Source: Hymenoscyphus infarciens
Lineage: Eukaryota; Ascomycota; Leotiomycetes; Helotiales; Helotiaceae
Assembly: GCA_001414345.1 (NCBI GenBank)
Contig: LLCB01000481.1
Location: 1-31,312, forward strand
Length of the DNA stretch: 31,312 bases
Reading direction: 5' to 3'
A model generated the notes under the pieces. The model had not been told where the DNA came from. It made no database searches and was given only the letters and a program-made list of their open reading frames with translations. A program made the position numbers and the translations under genes. Shown one piece after another: positions 9,006-20,445 of the stretch; the stretch's first letter is position 1; each line of letters opens with the position of its first letter.

Positions 9006-11672
9006 TCATGAATGTTCCTCAGACAAGCCATACACCTCAGCCGCAGAATCTCCAAAGCAGCCCAAATAGGATTCCCTCGACAGGAGGTTTGGGCCTCGAG
9101 GTTTGCTCTACTCGTCACAAGCTGTGGTAAAGATAAGAAGAATGCAATTCCTCGAGCTGGAAAACAGCATGGTTTACCGTGGAGCCCAAGTGCGCCGTTG
9201 GCGGAAAGAACAATTGGGTTAGTAACTTAGTCTCATCGTAGGTGGAGAGAGGGGAGGTACGATGAATACTTCTCTCCCTCGACCCGCGGTTTCCGTCGCG
9301 GTCGTTCCTTCCATCTTGACTACGCGGTGGACTTAGAGTAGTATGAGTAGAGTAGAGTGGTACTTAAAATCGGTTGAGTAGAGTAGAGTAGTGGTTACTA
9401 CTCTAATCTACTCTACTCATTTCTTTCGCTGCTTGGGCGCGGGGAATGTGACAATAAACTCTTGCAGTTGAGACTTTTGATATTGAGAAAGAAGCATTGG
9501 AATTTCGTTTTAGGAATAAATTCTCAAATTCCACGACACTCATCTATCGCGACTCGCTTTCAAAAGGATTGCAAAATTGGAACTAGATATACAAACGCGA
9601 TGCCAAACCGCGTGCAATACCCCTATCTAGGTAACATGATCCGGCACGTCACAATAATTTTCAACTTAACACCCTTCTTTAACAATGACATTAAACCTGG
9701 GGTCCTTAGGTACCGATGTGCAAAGACCCGGCCACAATACACATGATGACCTTGTGCCCGCAGACTCACAGCATATCCCAGGAGAATTTTATTATCAAAC
9801 TGTCCCGGTACATCGCCCCAAGAAGACAACCAAGTTAGCTTTTCGTCCAGGTCAAGTTACAAAGGAAAAAAAAGACATACGTCGTTACAGAGGATAATGG
9901 CGGAATTGGCTTGGCATTTAATAGTTTAGCAAGCCGCCAGTGCAAGATTTCCCTCCCGTGGGTAACCAAGTGTGTAGGGCTCAACGGGAACTCGGAAGGT
10001 GTTTAGAAGTGAGTCGATGTCATTCTCATTCGCTGGCTTCTAGTCGTCATGACCAGGAACGGGACAGCATTGAAGTGACTCCTATCTAGAAGTTTAGTCG
10101 AGTGGAGCTAGGTTATGTTACTGAAGCACTAACAAATTCTACTCCCCCGACTCTTGGAGCGAGTACATTGGGCAAAGTCTCTGCGTTGTCCGTAGACTGT
10201 CTCTCCTTAAAGGGAGTGAGCTCATGGGAGCAAGTGACCATGGCCTGGCAGTAATATATCAGTATTTGGGATTTATAATTCACAGAAACATGTACTCAGC
10301 AATGCTTTCCAAGTTTATAAGGATGCCCACAAGGACAAGTAACATGCAATATACTGTCATAATTGTGTGTTGTGCGTTGTAATATTTCTTGGTGTTCAGG
10401 TGTTATGTGTGTAGAGAACACTTTGCAAGCGGGCAGCATCGCGACATATTGATGCATATCTGGCCGACAAAAAACAACTTGAATGTAACAAGTTTGCTGA
10501 AGGGATAGTGAGAGATTTTAGATTCAGATGTTGGATTGCTGCTAAGCGAACGAATTGTATTTTCCTTTTGAGAGAGGTAACACGCCACCAACATAGTGGG
10601 AAGATAAAAATGCGAAGTTGAAACTTTTTACGATTTATTCATGGACCATCATGACCATGAGATAACTGATGAAGTTATTACACGAAATTAAGCTGAATGG
10701 CTTGAGCCACAAGTGGCGTAACAGAGTACCATTTCAGCAGCAAACTAATCGTCCAATCATTTCGGGAGAGTTCATCCCATGTGATGATTTAGAACACGCG
10801 ATACATCAAAACTCCACGAAATGAGGGCTGCCACCTCTCTACCACTTCAATACAGCGTTGGGCGAACGTGCCCGCGACTCCTCATTCTACAACCGTACCC
10901 ATGCCCTCCATCGCACGATCATCAAATCGAATCGACGCTTGAAGGATTTATCATACATGCAAAAACAGAGGATTTGCTCAACGAGTGGGGGTGATCATTC
11001 GGATTTTCACTCTTGGAGATCAAATACAATCTCACACCCCCACAACCTCATGTTTACCTCCCACGATTACGGAACCTCTACATACTTGGGCAGACATTCA
11101 GTAACATGGAATGGGATGCAAGGATGAATGGGTAGAGTGAAAGGAGAAAAGAGGATGAGGGACATCCAGGCTGGTTGGCATCCATCCAGTCACACTAGGT
11201 TTTACTGGTGCCGCAGCTTGGGGTAATAGACATGTGGTGAAATGGAGGAAGACACTTGTATCGAACCAAGTCTTGTCATGGAAACAATGCTTTGCGTGGG
11301 GTCTGCACTCCAGAAGCCCCAAAAAGAAAAAAAGAAAACTGCTGTGTGTGATGCCAGAAGTGTTTCCACTAACTACTAGGATGTAGTACAAATTGGCAGA
11401 AAGGGAAATTGTTGCGGGAGGAGGCTGAGTGAGTAAGCATACGAAGGAGCGAATACGACAAATGTTGGAGCCTGTGAATAGCCTCATTTTACCCCGCTTA
11501 GGATAGTCAACAAAAGAGGAGATATCACAAGTGCTTAGTAAGCTGGCAAGTATAATACCCCGCAGCTAAGCCTTGCCTTCGTATAACACTCGTTATGTAG
11601 AACATACTCCTTCCATTCCATGGACAATTGTCTTGCCAGAGATCCAAAACTCTCTGCCGTAGTGTGGCCAAA
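9006..11672. other. Long intergenic stretch without a convincing gene
   Basis: About 2.7 kb of ordinary composition. Open frames at 9012-9230, 9462-9746, 9685-9897, 10403-10594, 10858-11127 and 11098-11487 (-) are short, overlap in conflicting phases and show no domain, signal peptide followed by a mature protein, or plausible splice join. The only clear structure is the GAGTA-repeat hairpin at 9376-9418. The last few hundred bases are the upstream region of the kinase gene at 11673. Confidence 0.5.
9376..9418. repeat. GAGTAGAGTA hairpin
   Basis: GAGTAGAGTAGAGTAGT is followed after GGTT by ACTACTC, TAA and TCTACTCTACTC, giving a stem of 12 plus 7 pairs with a 3-base bulge and a short loop. 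A further GAGTAGAGTAGAGTGG lies just upstream at about 9347-9362. This is a locally expanded simple repeat, not a known element. Confidence 0.7.
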
Positions 11673-12254
11673 ATGGCCAACCTACAAGAACAACCTCCCC
11701 CGCGCAAACTATTCATCCAAATGTCTGGCTCCCCTGGCTCCGGAAAAAGCACCCTCTCCCACCACCTCGCCGCCCACCCCTCTCTGGATGCAATCATCTT
11801 CTCCCACGACTCTATCCGCTCCACACTCCTCTCCTCCAACATCCCCTTCGACACCGCCGCCAAACTCACATATGAAGTTGGTTGGACCATCGCTTCAGAC
11901 CTGATTTCCCAGAAGAAAAACATCATCATGGATTCGACGTGTAATTATCAAGAGACCTTAGATCGAGGAGGGGAGTTGGCTAGGGGGGCTGGATATGAGT
12001 ATTGGTATGTGGAGTGCAAGGTTGAGGATGAGGGGGTGCTGGATGGACGGTTGAAGGAGAGGGTGAGGGAGGGGAAGAGTTTGAGGAGTCAGAGGGGGGG
12101 TGTGGATGTTGCGCCTGAGGGGGCGGGTGGAAAGGGGTATAATAGAGAGCCGGTGAGGTTGGAGGGGGAGAGGGGGGCGAGGGGGGTGATTGTTGATTCT
12201 AGTGAGGGGGTGGAGAAGTGTTGTGTGGAGGTGTTGAGGAGGATGGGTTTTTAA
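11673..12254 (+). CDS. Small P-loop kinase-like ATPase (AAA_33 type)
   Basis: A single-exon gene of 193 residues. I start it at the ATG at 11673 because its context CCAAAATGGCC is good and the upstream in-phase extension has no ATG. A hydrophobic strand KLFIQMS leads into a perfect Walker A, GSPGSGKST (residues 19-27). Then come SHDSIRS (residues 44-50), typical of AAA_33/zeta-toxin-like kinases, and IIMDSTCNY (D87 as the Walker B-like acid). A YWYVEC strand and an Arg-rich lid (LKERVREGKSLRSQRGG) follow. This is the fold of small nucleotide or polynucleotide kinases; the substrate cannot be read from the sequence, and no regulatory or toxin-specific segment is visible. The 5' half of the gene is strongly C-rich on the coding strand and the 3' half strongly G-rich. 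Confidence 0.85.
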   Translation: MANLQEQPPPRKLFIQMSGSPGSGKSTLSHHLAAHPSLDAIIFSHDSIRSTLLSSNIPFDTAAKLTYEVGWTIASDLISQKKNIIMDSTCNYQETLDRGGELARGAGYEYWYVECKVEDEGVLDGRLKERVREGKSLRSQRGGVDVAPEGAGGKGYNREPVRLEGERGARGVIVDSSEGVEKCCVEVLRRMGF

Positions 12255-12902
12255 GTTGAGCTTGAGACTTGAGAAAACTGGAAGTAGCTAGTAACCTGTT
12301 ACCTACCCCGAGCGAAGGAAAATAAGGTAGGACTTGGAGAAGCAACCGAAGGTAGCTGCGGGTAGTTGTTTGCTGTCCAAACATTGAGGCCATCCTCAGC
12401 TTCCCAGCTAGAGTAGGAGTAGCTTCTGTAATCAGTGACCAAGACCTGAGAACATACGGGCAAAAAGTCATTCTTTGGCCGACGACTTATAGACGAGATT
12501 GGAACAATGTTAGATAAAATGTAACACGCGACTTGTATTCCAATAATTGTACTCTCACTCGAGACCTGACACTTGCCATTGACAGAGTCAGACAGGGACG
12601 TGGTGATGATGCTTGTGTTTGTGCGTTGGTGTGCTGGTGTTGTAGTAAGTAAATCTTACTATGTACCGAGTAGTGAAGATGTCGGGTCTTGGCCTTCGAA
12701 AAATTTGGAGTCATGACGTGCGACCACCAGAAGGAGCCTCACGCATCCACAAAGAGACCGACAATGCATCTTTGAGCAATCGCCTAATATCAGCATCTGT
12801 ATTAAGCATCAACCAGCCTACGCAGATGTCTCAATTAGCCATTGAAGTTATTGCCCTTTAATCCCTTTAATTCGCCCTGGAATCCACCAACCAACAGCTA
12901 TC
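12255..12902. other. Spacer between the kinase and DUF155 genes
   Basis: Both neighbours are on the plus strand, so this holds the 3' flank of one and the promoter of the other. The open frames here are antisense or short and are not supported. The 45 bases before the ATG at 12903 are pyrimidine- and AC-rich, as expected for a leader. Confidence 0.5.
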
Positions 12903-14910
12903 ATGGCGACTCCTTCTCCAGCCGGAAAAAGAGGCCCCTCAGTTCTGGTATGTATATCAAATAGCATCCTATCTTCAACAAACTCCACGCCAGCTGGCGC
13001 AGAACCTCTACCATAGCACCCATTAGCTAATTCTCCTCACAGGTCACCGATTCCCGCGAACGTGGTACAGCTGCGAGAACCTCCAGCCAACGGCCCAATC
13101 CCAATACACCCGGCGCTCCTCGAGAGCGACCTCCTACCACACGATTAATATCCGTAGACAACGTCCTTCAATATGCCTCCCAAATCCCCTCCGGTCAAGC
13201 TCGCGGCCCACCAGGTCGCAGACCCCCCGTCCCCAACCAACGACGGTCAAGCGGCGGCCACCGAGTAAACCAACAAAGCATGCCTGGTCGAACCACCAAA
13301 GTCAGCGAAAAACTAGTACTTATCCCCGAAACGGTCAGTGAAAAGGAAGAATCGGACGATGATCTGGCAGAATTATCACCGACAACCCGCGAACGTGGCG
13401 AGGAAAGTCCGTTGAGGGATGCGGAACTAGATGTTCTCAAGAAGAGAGGTGGGATAAGGGGGAAGAGTTACGCGGAACGTCTACCCAAGGCCAAAAGGAC
13501 AGAGAAGGTTGCGAGGGTTACGGCGTATTGCACTGCGCAGGGGTATAAGACGAAGGCTACAGCCAACTTTGTGAAGGAGAGACATGGTGCCAAGACGAAG
13601 CTTTATGATGATTGCCTGTATACAGTGTATCATCTCCCACTATTGCCTGGCTCGGAGGGGTTTAGAATCAAGAGTAGTCCTGTTTTGAAGAGTCCGGGGG
13701 GACAGGCGGTGCTGGATATGGAGATTGAGAGGAGTGAACAACGGGATTATCATGAGGGGTATTTTGAGGATACTGATACCTATGGTGTGAGAGGGGGCGA
13801 AGAAAGTCCACAACACGAGAGCGAAGAAGACCGAGAACGAAGGGAGGAACGAGGACGTCGAAGGCGAGAGGAATTACGGGTATTCGAGCAAGGCCCAAGA
13901 ATGGACAGTCCAAATCGAATAGCACCCGATGCCACGACATTCGCCGAAATGTTCGTCTTCTCTTATGGCGTCGTAGTATTCTGGAATTTCACCGAACGAC
14001 AAGAAAAAGACATCCTGGCCGACCTGACCTTCTCAGAGCACCAACTGGGCGTATCTCTCGTATCCCAGCCCCTAGACGAGGATGACTTTGAAACCGAAGA
14101 GCTCCATTTCGAATACAGCCCTCTAGTCGAAAGACCACGAGTATTCAACGATATGATCACCCTCCGAAGCGGAGACCATATGATCAAACTAGCCATGTCC
14201 CACGCCATCGCCCAAAGCACAAAACTAAGTTTCTTCGAAGAGAAAATGTCTCAAACGATGCTCGACGCCCAGCATGTTCCTAAACACCTAGCTCTCACGG
14301 GAAAACTGGGCATGTCCAGGACGGAAATCGTAAAAATTCTGGGTCGTCTCTTCAAAAGTCGTGTAGACGTGAATCTCTGTATGCCCTCAACCCCATCCCC
14401 TCTTAATTTTCCCCCAAGCTAACAAACCTCCAAGCATCAAACATCCTAGACGTCCCCGACTTCTTCTGGAACTCCGAACCCACACTCCACCCCCTCTACT
14501 ACGCCATCCGGGAATACCTAGAAATCACACCGCGCATAAAAGTGCTCAACGAGCGCTGCAAAGTCTTCCTCGATCTCGCAGAGATACTGAGCGATAATTT
14601 CGCGGACACCAAAATGAGTACTATTACTTGGATTGTGATTGTGCTTATTGTTATTAGTATTGCGGTTACGGTTACCGAGGTGGGATTGAGGTTTGGGATG
14701 TTGGAGAAGGGGAAGAGGGCTGGGGCTACGAGGGCGGGAATCACTGGGGGTGTGAGGAGTGTTGTGAAATGGGGGAAGGGTGTTGAGGAGGGGAGGGGCG
14801 TGAAGATGGATCTAGGGAAGAGAAATTTCTCAAGGGGTGACTTCAACGAGAGGCAATTGCAAAGCATATGCGGTGCTGAGATCCTGGGGGAGAAAATCGG
14901 GGAGCTGTAG
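12903..14910 (+). CDS. DUF155 (RMND1/Sif2-like) single-pass membrane protein
   Basis: Three exons: 12903-12947, 13043-14378 and 14435-14910, total 618 residues. Intron 1 (12948-13042) has donor GTATGT, a GCTAAT branch and acceptor CAG. Intron 2 (14379-14434) has donor GTATGC, branch GCTAAC and acceptor AAG. The start MATPSPAGKRGPSVL has A at -3. The first ~170 residues are low-complexity, basic and Pro/Arg-rich, followed by an acidic stretch. DUF155 runs from about RVTAYCTAQGY (near residue 174) to LDLAEILSDNFADTK, including the conserved VVVFWNFTERQEKDIL strand-helix and the SKLSFFE-type helix (STKLSFFEEKM), with an Arg/Glu-rich insertion in between. A membrane segment (TITWIVIVLIVISIAVTVTEVGL, about residues 523-545) follows directly, as is standard in RMND1/Rmd1/Rmd8/Sif2 proteins. 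Members sit in mitochondrial or ER/nuclear-envelope membranes; no mitochondrial targeting peptide is obvious here. Confidence 0.93.
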
Positions 14911-15625
14911 AATACTTGGACGAGTGTGTAGATCAGATTGCGTGGGTTGTACAAATTGGGATCGGGGGGGCCGGCGTCTTTTTTGCATAGCTGGGGGAGT
15001 TCTTCGTCGTCCTGCATCCAGCGAGTCCCTTTTTTGTTTCTCTTGGGCATTGTAAGGAAGAGACATGAATAGGTCGTTAATAATTTTACTTTCTGAAAAA
15101 TCATATGTTTCTTGGAGTAAGCTAGGGAGTAAGAGGGGGAGTAAGCTAGTAAGTAAGCTATTAAGTAAGCCAGCTTCGAGTAAGCTATAGAATAATGAGG
15201 AAGCTAGTAATATAAGTAAGCTATAGATGAAAAAGTGAAGAGTAAGCTTTAAGTAAGCTAGATGCAAACCAGAGGTAAGCTATGAGTTCTCCGTAGAAAA
15301 TCATGCAAGCTATTAGTTAGCGAGTAAGCCGTAGGGTAGCAAGTAATCTGCGGAGGAGCTGTAGTGATGAATGACACTCAGGTGGGATGTCCAACCACAG
15401 TTGAATGTTCCTGTCAGTACGAGATTGATGGAACGCCGTTGTAGGTACAGGAAGAGAAAAGCTGGACGGAAAGCTCGGTTTGTATGTTCAAAGGGTATCT
15501 CTATTGATCTACATAAATCATTGCGTTCATCCCCAGATTTCGGCACTTCCAGGCATCGCGTGCTCATCCCCACATCACTTTTGCTTCCCCCTTAACTCCT
15601 GACACATGCTCTCCTCCCTCCAGCG
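14911..15625. other. Convergent intergenic spacer
   Basis: This is the shared 3' flank of the DUF155 gene (+) and the importin gene (-). The middle is filled by the AGTAAGCTA-like repeat described separately. Frames reading through it are by-products of the repeat and of antisense sequence. No terminator-like hairpin was seen. Confidence 0.6.
15114..15330. repeat. Degenerate AGTAAGCTA minisatellite
   Basis: About ten copies of TAAGC, most within (G/A)GTAAGCTA, at irregular spacings of about 10-40 bases. Examples are near 15116, 15141, 15153, 15163, 15179, 15218, 15242, 15252, 15275 and 15323. The units are too irregular for a recent array. The copies face the same way relative to the upstream plus-strand gene. 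Confidence 0.75.
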
Positions 15626-18600
15626 CTAAGGCCGATCCCAAAATGCTTTCGGATCAATATTTGCCTGCGTTCCCAACTTTTGGAACCCCTCCAGAACATC
15701 TTTATCAACATTAACCGCGAACCCATCCTGGAACGCCTTCTCGCCTCCACAAACATTGACAACCTGTCCCAGCCTTTCCTTGACAAAATCAAAAGTATGA
15801 ACCGTATGTACAGGATCATTCGCAGCATGTAATCTCTTCCTTACATCCTCAGGTCCCTCATAATCAGCACCCTCTGAAGGTCCCCAGACGAGATTATCAC
15901 CTTGATCATCGCGACCTGTTGACATCTCTGTGACGACAGATGTCCACATTGCAAAGTAATCCTGCAGACGTCCCAGGATGACGGGTGTCATCGGGGGAGG
16001 AAGTTCCAAGAGTCGGGTGAGGGCGAGACACGAGAGTTTTTGGCGGTCAATGTTGGCCATGCTGTCGAAGTGGCGGAACCATTCTGTGCTGAGCCACGAC
16101 CAGACTTCGTTGGCGTTTCCAGCTGAGCTCATGATCGTGACGAAAACCGAGGGATTGGCGAGTGTAAGACGGGCGAGGATGGTAAAGTAATCTGTTTCTA
16201 CGACGTCGTCCAGCTTGGGATATTTTCGACCTGGCCCAATAGTTTGGTGGGCTTCCCATGCATCGCGAAGACCTTCGAGAATTTTGGTTGTGTAGCCGGA
16301 TTCGTGCAGATCTTTTGCCACGAGGTTGACGCCCTCTGAGCCTCCCAGAGCCTCAGCTTGGCGAATGAGATTCTCGACAATTGAGGTGATCAATCCAGCC
16401 AGGTCTCTCTTCTTAACGCCAAGAAGGTTGGCCATATATGAGATAATTCTCAGTCTAACTGCATCACCTAACATGGTCTCCGGGGCTAGCATTATGTAAG
16501 ATTCAATGATGTTGAGAACAGTACGGAGGTTGTCTGAACCAATTTCGAGCAATGGGAAAGCACATTCCGCAAGTGATAGTATTTCTGGAGAAGCAGGAGC
16601 GGGTGTTTGTGAGAGGATAGTAACCCAAAGGTCGAGTGCTTCCTCGAGCAAGTAAATTTGCATTTCGGAGCCAGGCTCAACCGCTCGTTGAATAAGAGGT
16701 AATATCAAGGCGTGATACCTCTGAGCCTGATCCTTCATCGACGTGACCAATGTAGACATTAACGTCAAAATTGCTTGTTTCAGAAGATGCTCCTCTCCAG
16801 ATGCTTCCCAAAGTCCAGGTAATATAGACACAATCTGGTCTGCAAATGGTGAGATTTTATCTTCCAGGCGTACAGCAATCACTCTAATTGTTTCCAGAAT
16901 GGCCATCTTTGTTTCGGTATTTTCGACCTCTTGGATGAGAGCCATCATTCGCTCTAGAAAGTCGGGGGCGAATGGTAAGAAACCATCAGGTGCAAAGCTA
17001 AAATCGTCGACGACAGCTTTGAACTGCCGGGCAGCAGTTACGCGAACAACATAATCGTTGGTCTCGTCTTCCTTCTTCAAGAGATGCTGGAAGATCTGAT
17101 ATATGAGTGGCCTATTGGCATCAGAGATTTTGATGGTGACCCATTGACCAATGAGGATGGCAATCCTCCGACGAAGAACTTTGTACCCCGGCCCAACTTG
17201 CTGTATATCGTTAACCAGAGTTGATGTCAAAAAAGTATCAAAGTCAAAACTTTGAAACACAACAGGCGCCGATAAGCCCATTGCGGTATAAACTGCATCT
17301 TTGGTTACCACCGAAGTTTGCTCGGTGCCGGCGACTGACTGGAAAAACGACAGTAGAGGATTCACAAGAAGATGCTTGTAGTTTATGACAAGGTCCATAA
17401 ACAGCTTTTCCGAGCATGGTCGAACCTCAAACTCCCAGGTATCACCGCCCCCCTCTTCCCGAATCTCCCACTCGTCCTCGTCTTCTTCCCAGGCCTCAAG
17501 ATCGACTTGCCGGAAAATGAAAAAATTAGTAACAATGACATTTGCGATTTGAGAAACAAGATTGTCTGTGAGTAATTGCGATTTGATCAAGTTTTGACCT
17601 TGTTGCTGCTCGGCTTTTACCTCGGGCGTTTTGTATTTAAATGATTGAGCAGGGCTGTGGACCATTTTCAGACACGCCCTTAGAATTGTGAGGCCCTTCA
17701 AACATATCGTTTCCATGACAGGCCTCTGATTTTTCATATTTTCGTCTGGATTGATGGCCTTTGCGCTGAAGTCTTGGGTCACTGAACCATAGGACTCGCC
17801 AAACTTGCACACCAACCCCCAATAGGCTCTAACCAAGTCAAGGGAGCTTGGAAGAAGTGCAAAGGCAGCGGGATGCAAGTTTGACATTTGGACGTGGAGT
17901 TTCGAAAACTGTACCAAGTGCTTCTCAACCAGCTCCTTGGCGGGAGAAACAAGGATTGGCGGATCCCGAGACACCATGTCTAGAAATTGGCCAAATTGTT
18001 GCTGCGAGAGGGCCCAAATCTGCTGAACCTCCTTCGAATGATTCGGCCACTCGTAACCAACAATAAGAAGTCGTCTAAGAACCTTGATCGAGTACAAGCT
18101 GTTCTCCATAGCTTCCAACGCGCCGCCCTCGTCCTCTCCGTTCCCTTTCAAAAAGCTAGTCCATGTTGCAACCTTCTGGGTGTATATTTCGTTGAGTAAA
18201 AAGACGATTTCTGGCGTGATAGATTGCAAGCTTGTTTGTGACGTGCGAAGTCTGGCAGTAGATAGCTCCTTCACTACTTGCAGTAATATCAACAGGCCTC
18301 TCCGCAGGTGTAATTGATTTGTCTGGTGGGCCTCTCGCAGCACCTTGATCAGATTGGGGAGCACATTCGGCCAGTCCAGCGGGTAATCGATTCGCACAAC
18401 CTTTGCGACCACAAGGGCATTCTGTAGAGCCAGACTCGTGTTGGACTCTTCGATCCCGCCCCTGATCAAATGTGCTCGAAGCTCCTCCTTTTCCTCCTTG
18501 GTGATTGCATTTGGAGCCGTCTTTCGCCAGTACTTATCGATGCCATTTTTAAGCTGGATGATGGCTAGGTATCGAACTTCCGAAGGGAGGGATTTATCGA

Positions 18601-18846
18601 GATATACTGCCTATATGATCACCATCAATTAGCACACGATCTGGAGTTGGGTTGAAGGTTGTGGGAGGGGTAGTGGCATGCCTGCAGTAATGTGTAATAA
18701 CCCCGCTGCGTCTCCCAAGCCTGGAGCTGTTGGGTTCCCGTCTGGATGTGCAGCTGCTGCGACGAGCCGGCAGACTGGAGAGCAAGATAGACCTGTTGCG
18801 GGCTCAGAGGGACTGCTTCCCCAGGAACTTCTATCGCAAATGCCAT
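15626..18846 (-). CDS. kap120: Importin-beta family karyopherin, Kap120/importin-11 type
   Basis: Two exons, 18846-18682 (55 codons) and 18610-15626 (995 codons with stop), encode 1049 residues, close to yeast Kap120 (about 1030). The ATG context is AACCATGGC. The importin-beta N-terminal domain is clear: LQAWETQRGYYTLLQ, then LPSEVRYLAIIQLKNGIDKYWR (residues 63-84), which is diagnostic of the importin-11/Kap120 branch. The rest is an almost continuous array of HEAT-like helix pairs, with an acidic loop (AWEEDEDEWEIREE, about residue 430) resembling the Ran- or cargo-contacting acidic loop of relatives. The expected role is Ran-GTP-dependent nuclear import of cargo such as ribosome-assembly factors, known from yeast and not shown here. 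The intron (18611-18681) starts with GC: CAG|GCATGC ... ATAG|GCAGTA. It joins TLLQ to AVYLDKSLP without frame change, and no GT donor gives an open join. Confidence 0.95.
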
Positions 18847-20127
18847 GGTTGCGCTTCGGGAAGGGTGCGTGGTGTTGTGGGAGAGCTACTGAGTACAGCT
18901 TTTTCTTGATGCCTGTGGACGGTGGTGAAGCCGCTTGCCCCATCCCCATCCACTTCAGAGCCTCGCTTGCGCATGGAAACATCCAACTCCAACCTAGAAG
19001 GCTTCATCCCTGGACATCGTCGCAACCTCTTTGAAATAAGGCTGCCAAGACTGATCGGTAGATGTATCAGCCGAAACACCTCAGCTGTACTTACAGTTTC
19101 ATCCCAAGTCACGGCTTGGGCACTGCGGAAGCCGGCACATGGAAAGAAAACACCAACACGGGCTCATGATTTATTTAAGGATTGGTGGTTTATATATGTG
19201 GAGTAATATAGACTTTGGCTCTAGTAGGTAATTTGCTCAAGTCGTTTCGAGTTGTTGACGTTTAAAAGGGGTTGAAAAAGCATTTCTTTTTCTTGGGTCT
19301 ATCAACACCCATAAAGGAAATAACTAGATAATATTTTCTAGCAGCACATTGTGAAGACCCTAAATTAGGTTCTCTTCAAATCGTCAATAAGTCTCGCATG
19401 TTTGGAATTTGACATAGCCAGAATAGTCAAACCCACCCTAAGCCAGAGAATCCTCTCCCTCCAATTGAAGTAAGCAATGGGCTCCACTTTCTAAATATAC
19501 CAAACATAGCAAAAACCACTTCCTAGCCACCTGCAAAACTGGTTTCTTTAAAGGTTAGGTTTTCGTGAACTCGATCTAAAGGCAAGCATGATATGTCAAC
19601 CGCGAATCCCAGAAACCCCGCCGCTTTACCACACCCCGAGGCTCTCAACAACATCTACCCCCTCCCCACTCCTTTCCTCAGATTCAAAGCCCTAAATAAC
19701 GTACCACCCTTGAATTCATTTGTCTACTCTAATACTCACAGGTCCCTATAGCTTACTGGGTAGGTTCTTGATTTACACCAAAGGTGAGGGAGCTTACGGT
19801 GCTGGGTATTAATGTTAGGAAAACTAGCTTAGAATGAAGGCACACTAAATTATAAAAGTTCTAGTGTGGTTTCTAGAGGGCTTTTTTCATCATGTGGGCT
19901 CGTCCAGCGCGGCGAGTTTGATTTTTTGCTCTTTTTTGGTTCTGTTTACCGAATTTCCACGAGGCGAAGGAGGCTGCTGAGGCTGGTGTATAAATCTTTA
20001 AGCGAGCAACCTGCAGGGAAAGGAGACCAACAAATATCTTCTTTCACATCACCCCGCCTTTCACGGAAGTCCACCTCGCAACGCTCAACATCCAGGAAAG
20101 CCAGGCTTCAGGCACCTCCTTGAGAAA
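18847..20127. other. Upstream region of the importin gene; no further gene recognised
   Basis: This is 1.3 kb between the minus-strand importin start and the small plus-strand ORF at 20128. Open frames at 18678-19034 (+), 18922-19206 (+) and 18831-19112 (-) run over or beside the importin first exon in conflicting phases and look accidental. The frame at 19866-20123 precedes the 20128 ATG and is more likely leader sequence. No repeats of note. Confidence 0.5.
19989..19995 (+). promoter_or_regulatory. TATA-like box upstream of the 20128 ORF
   Basis: TATAAAT lies 139 bases before the ATG at 20128. A pyrimidine-rich stretch follows (CTTCTTTCACATCACCCCGCC-like, around 20037-20057), as seen in fungal leaders. 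Position is the only support. Confidence 0.3.
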
Positions 20128-20445
20128 ATGATTACAGTCAAGGCAGCCTCATCATCACGCGCTGTCCAGGAATATATGAACCAGGTCGTAGGATCGACAT
20201 ACTGGTCTATCGAGAAAGGAGGTGTGGAAAATGGGCGGTGGAGCCTTTTCGACAATTCGCTCCTATTGCGTCTGCTAACTCTTCCCAGATACTACGCAAT
20301 ATATTCTCTTAAAGCGGAGCTTGAGAAAATCGTTCCGGTAACGAAATTCGCAGGCCTTCCCAAGCTAAACAAGCGGTTTCGCCTCCGTCAGCTTAAGGAG
20401 ATCTTTGCTGCCAACTTTATCGCATATTGTCGCGACAGAGGCTAA
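20128..20445 (+). CDS. Hypothetical small protein, 105 residues
   Basis: The frame opens at GAGAAAATGATT (A at -3) and runs 105 codons to a TAA-type end at 20445. The composition is protein-like, with amphipathic and basic helical character in the second half (YAIYSLKAELEKIVPVT, then KLNKRFRLRQLKEIF). There is no signal peptide, membrane segment or recognised domain. It lies at the border where normal composition gives way to AT-rich RIP-mutated repeats (from about 20.6 kb), so it could be a truncated remnant of a longer gene or a gene that survives next to the repeat block. A TATA-like box upstream is compatible with expression. Confidence 0.4.
   Translation: MITVKAASSSRAVQEYMNQVVGSTYWSIEKGGVENGRWSLFDNSLLLRLLTLPRYYAIYSLKAELEKIVPVTKFAGLPKLNKRFRLRQLKEIFAANFIAYCRDRG

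Noticed and set aside
11098..11487. 129-codon minus-strand frame
   Set aside because: Ser/Thr/Phe/His-rich low-information composition, no family features, no neighbouring exons.
11525..11929. 134-codon minus-strand frame over the kinase gene
   Set aside because: Antisense to the Walker A region of a clear P-loop protein.
13668..14220. Minus-strand frames within the DUF155 gene
   Set aside because: Antisense shadows of conserved coding sequence.
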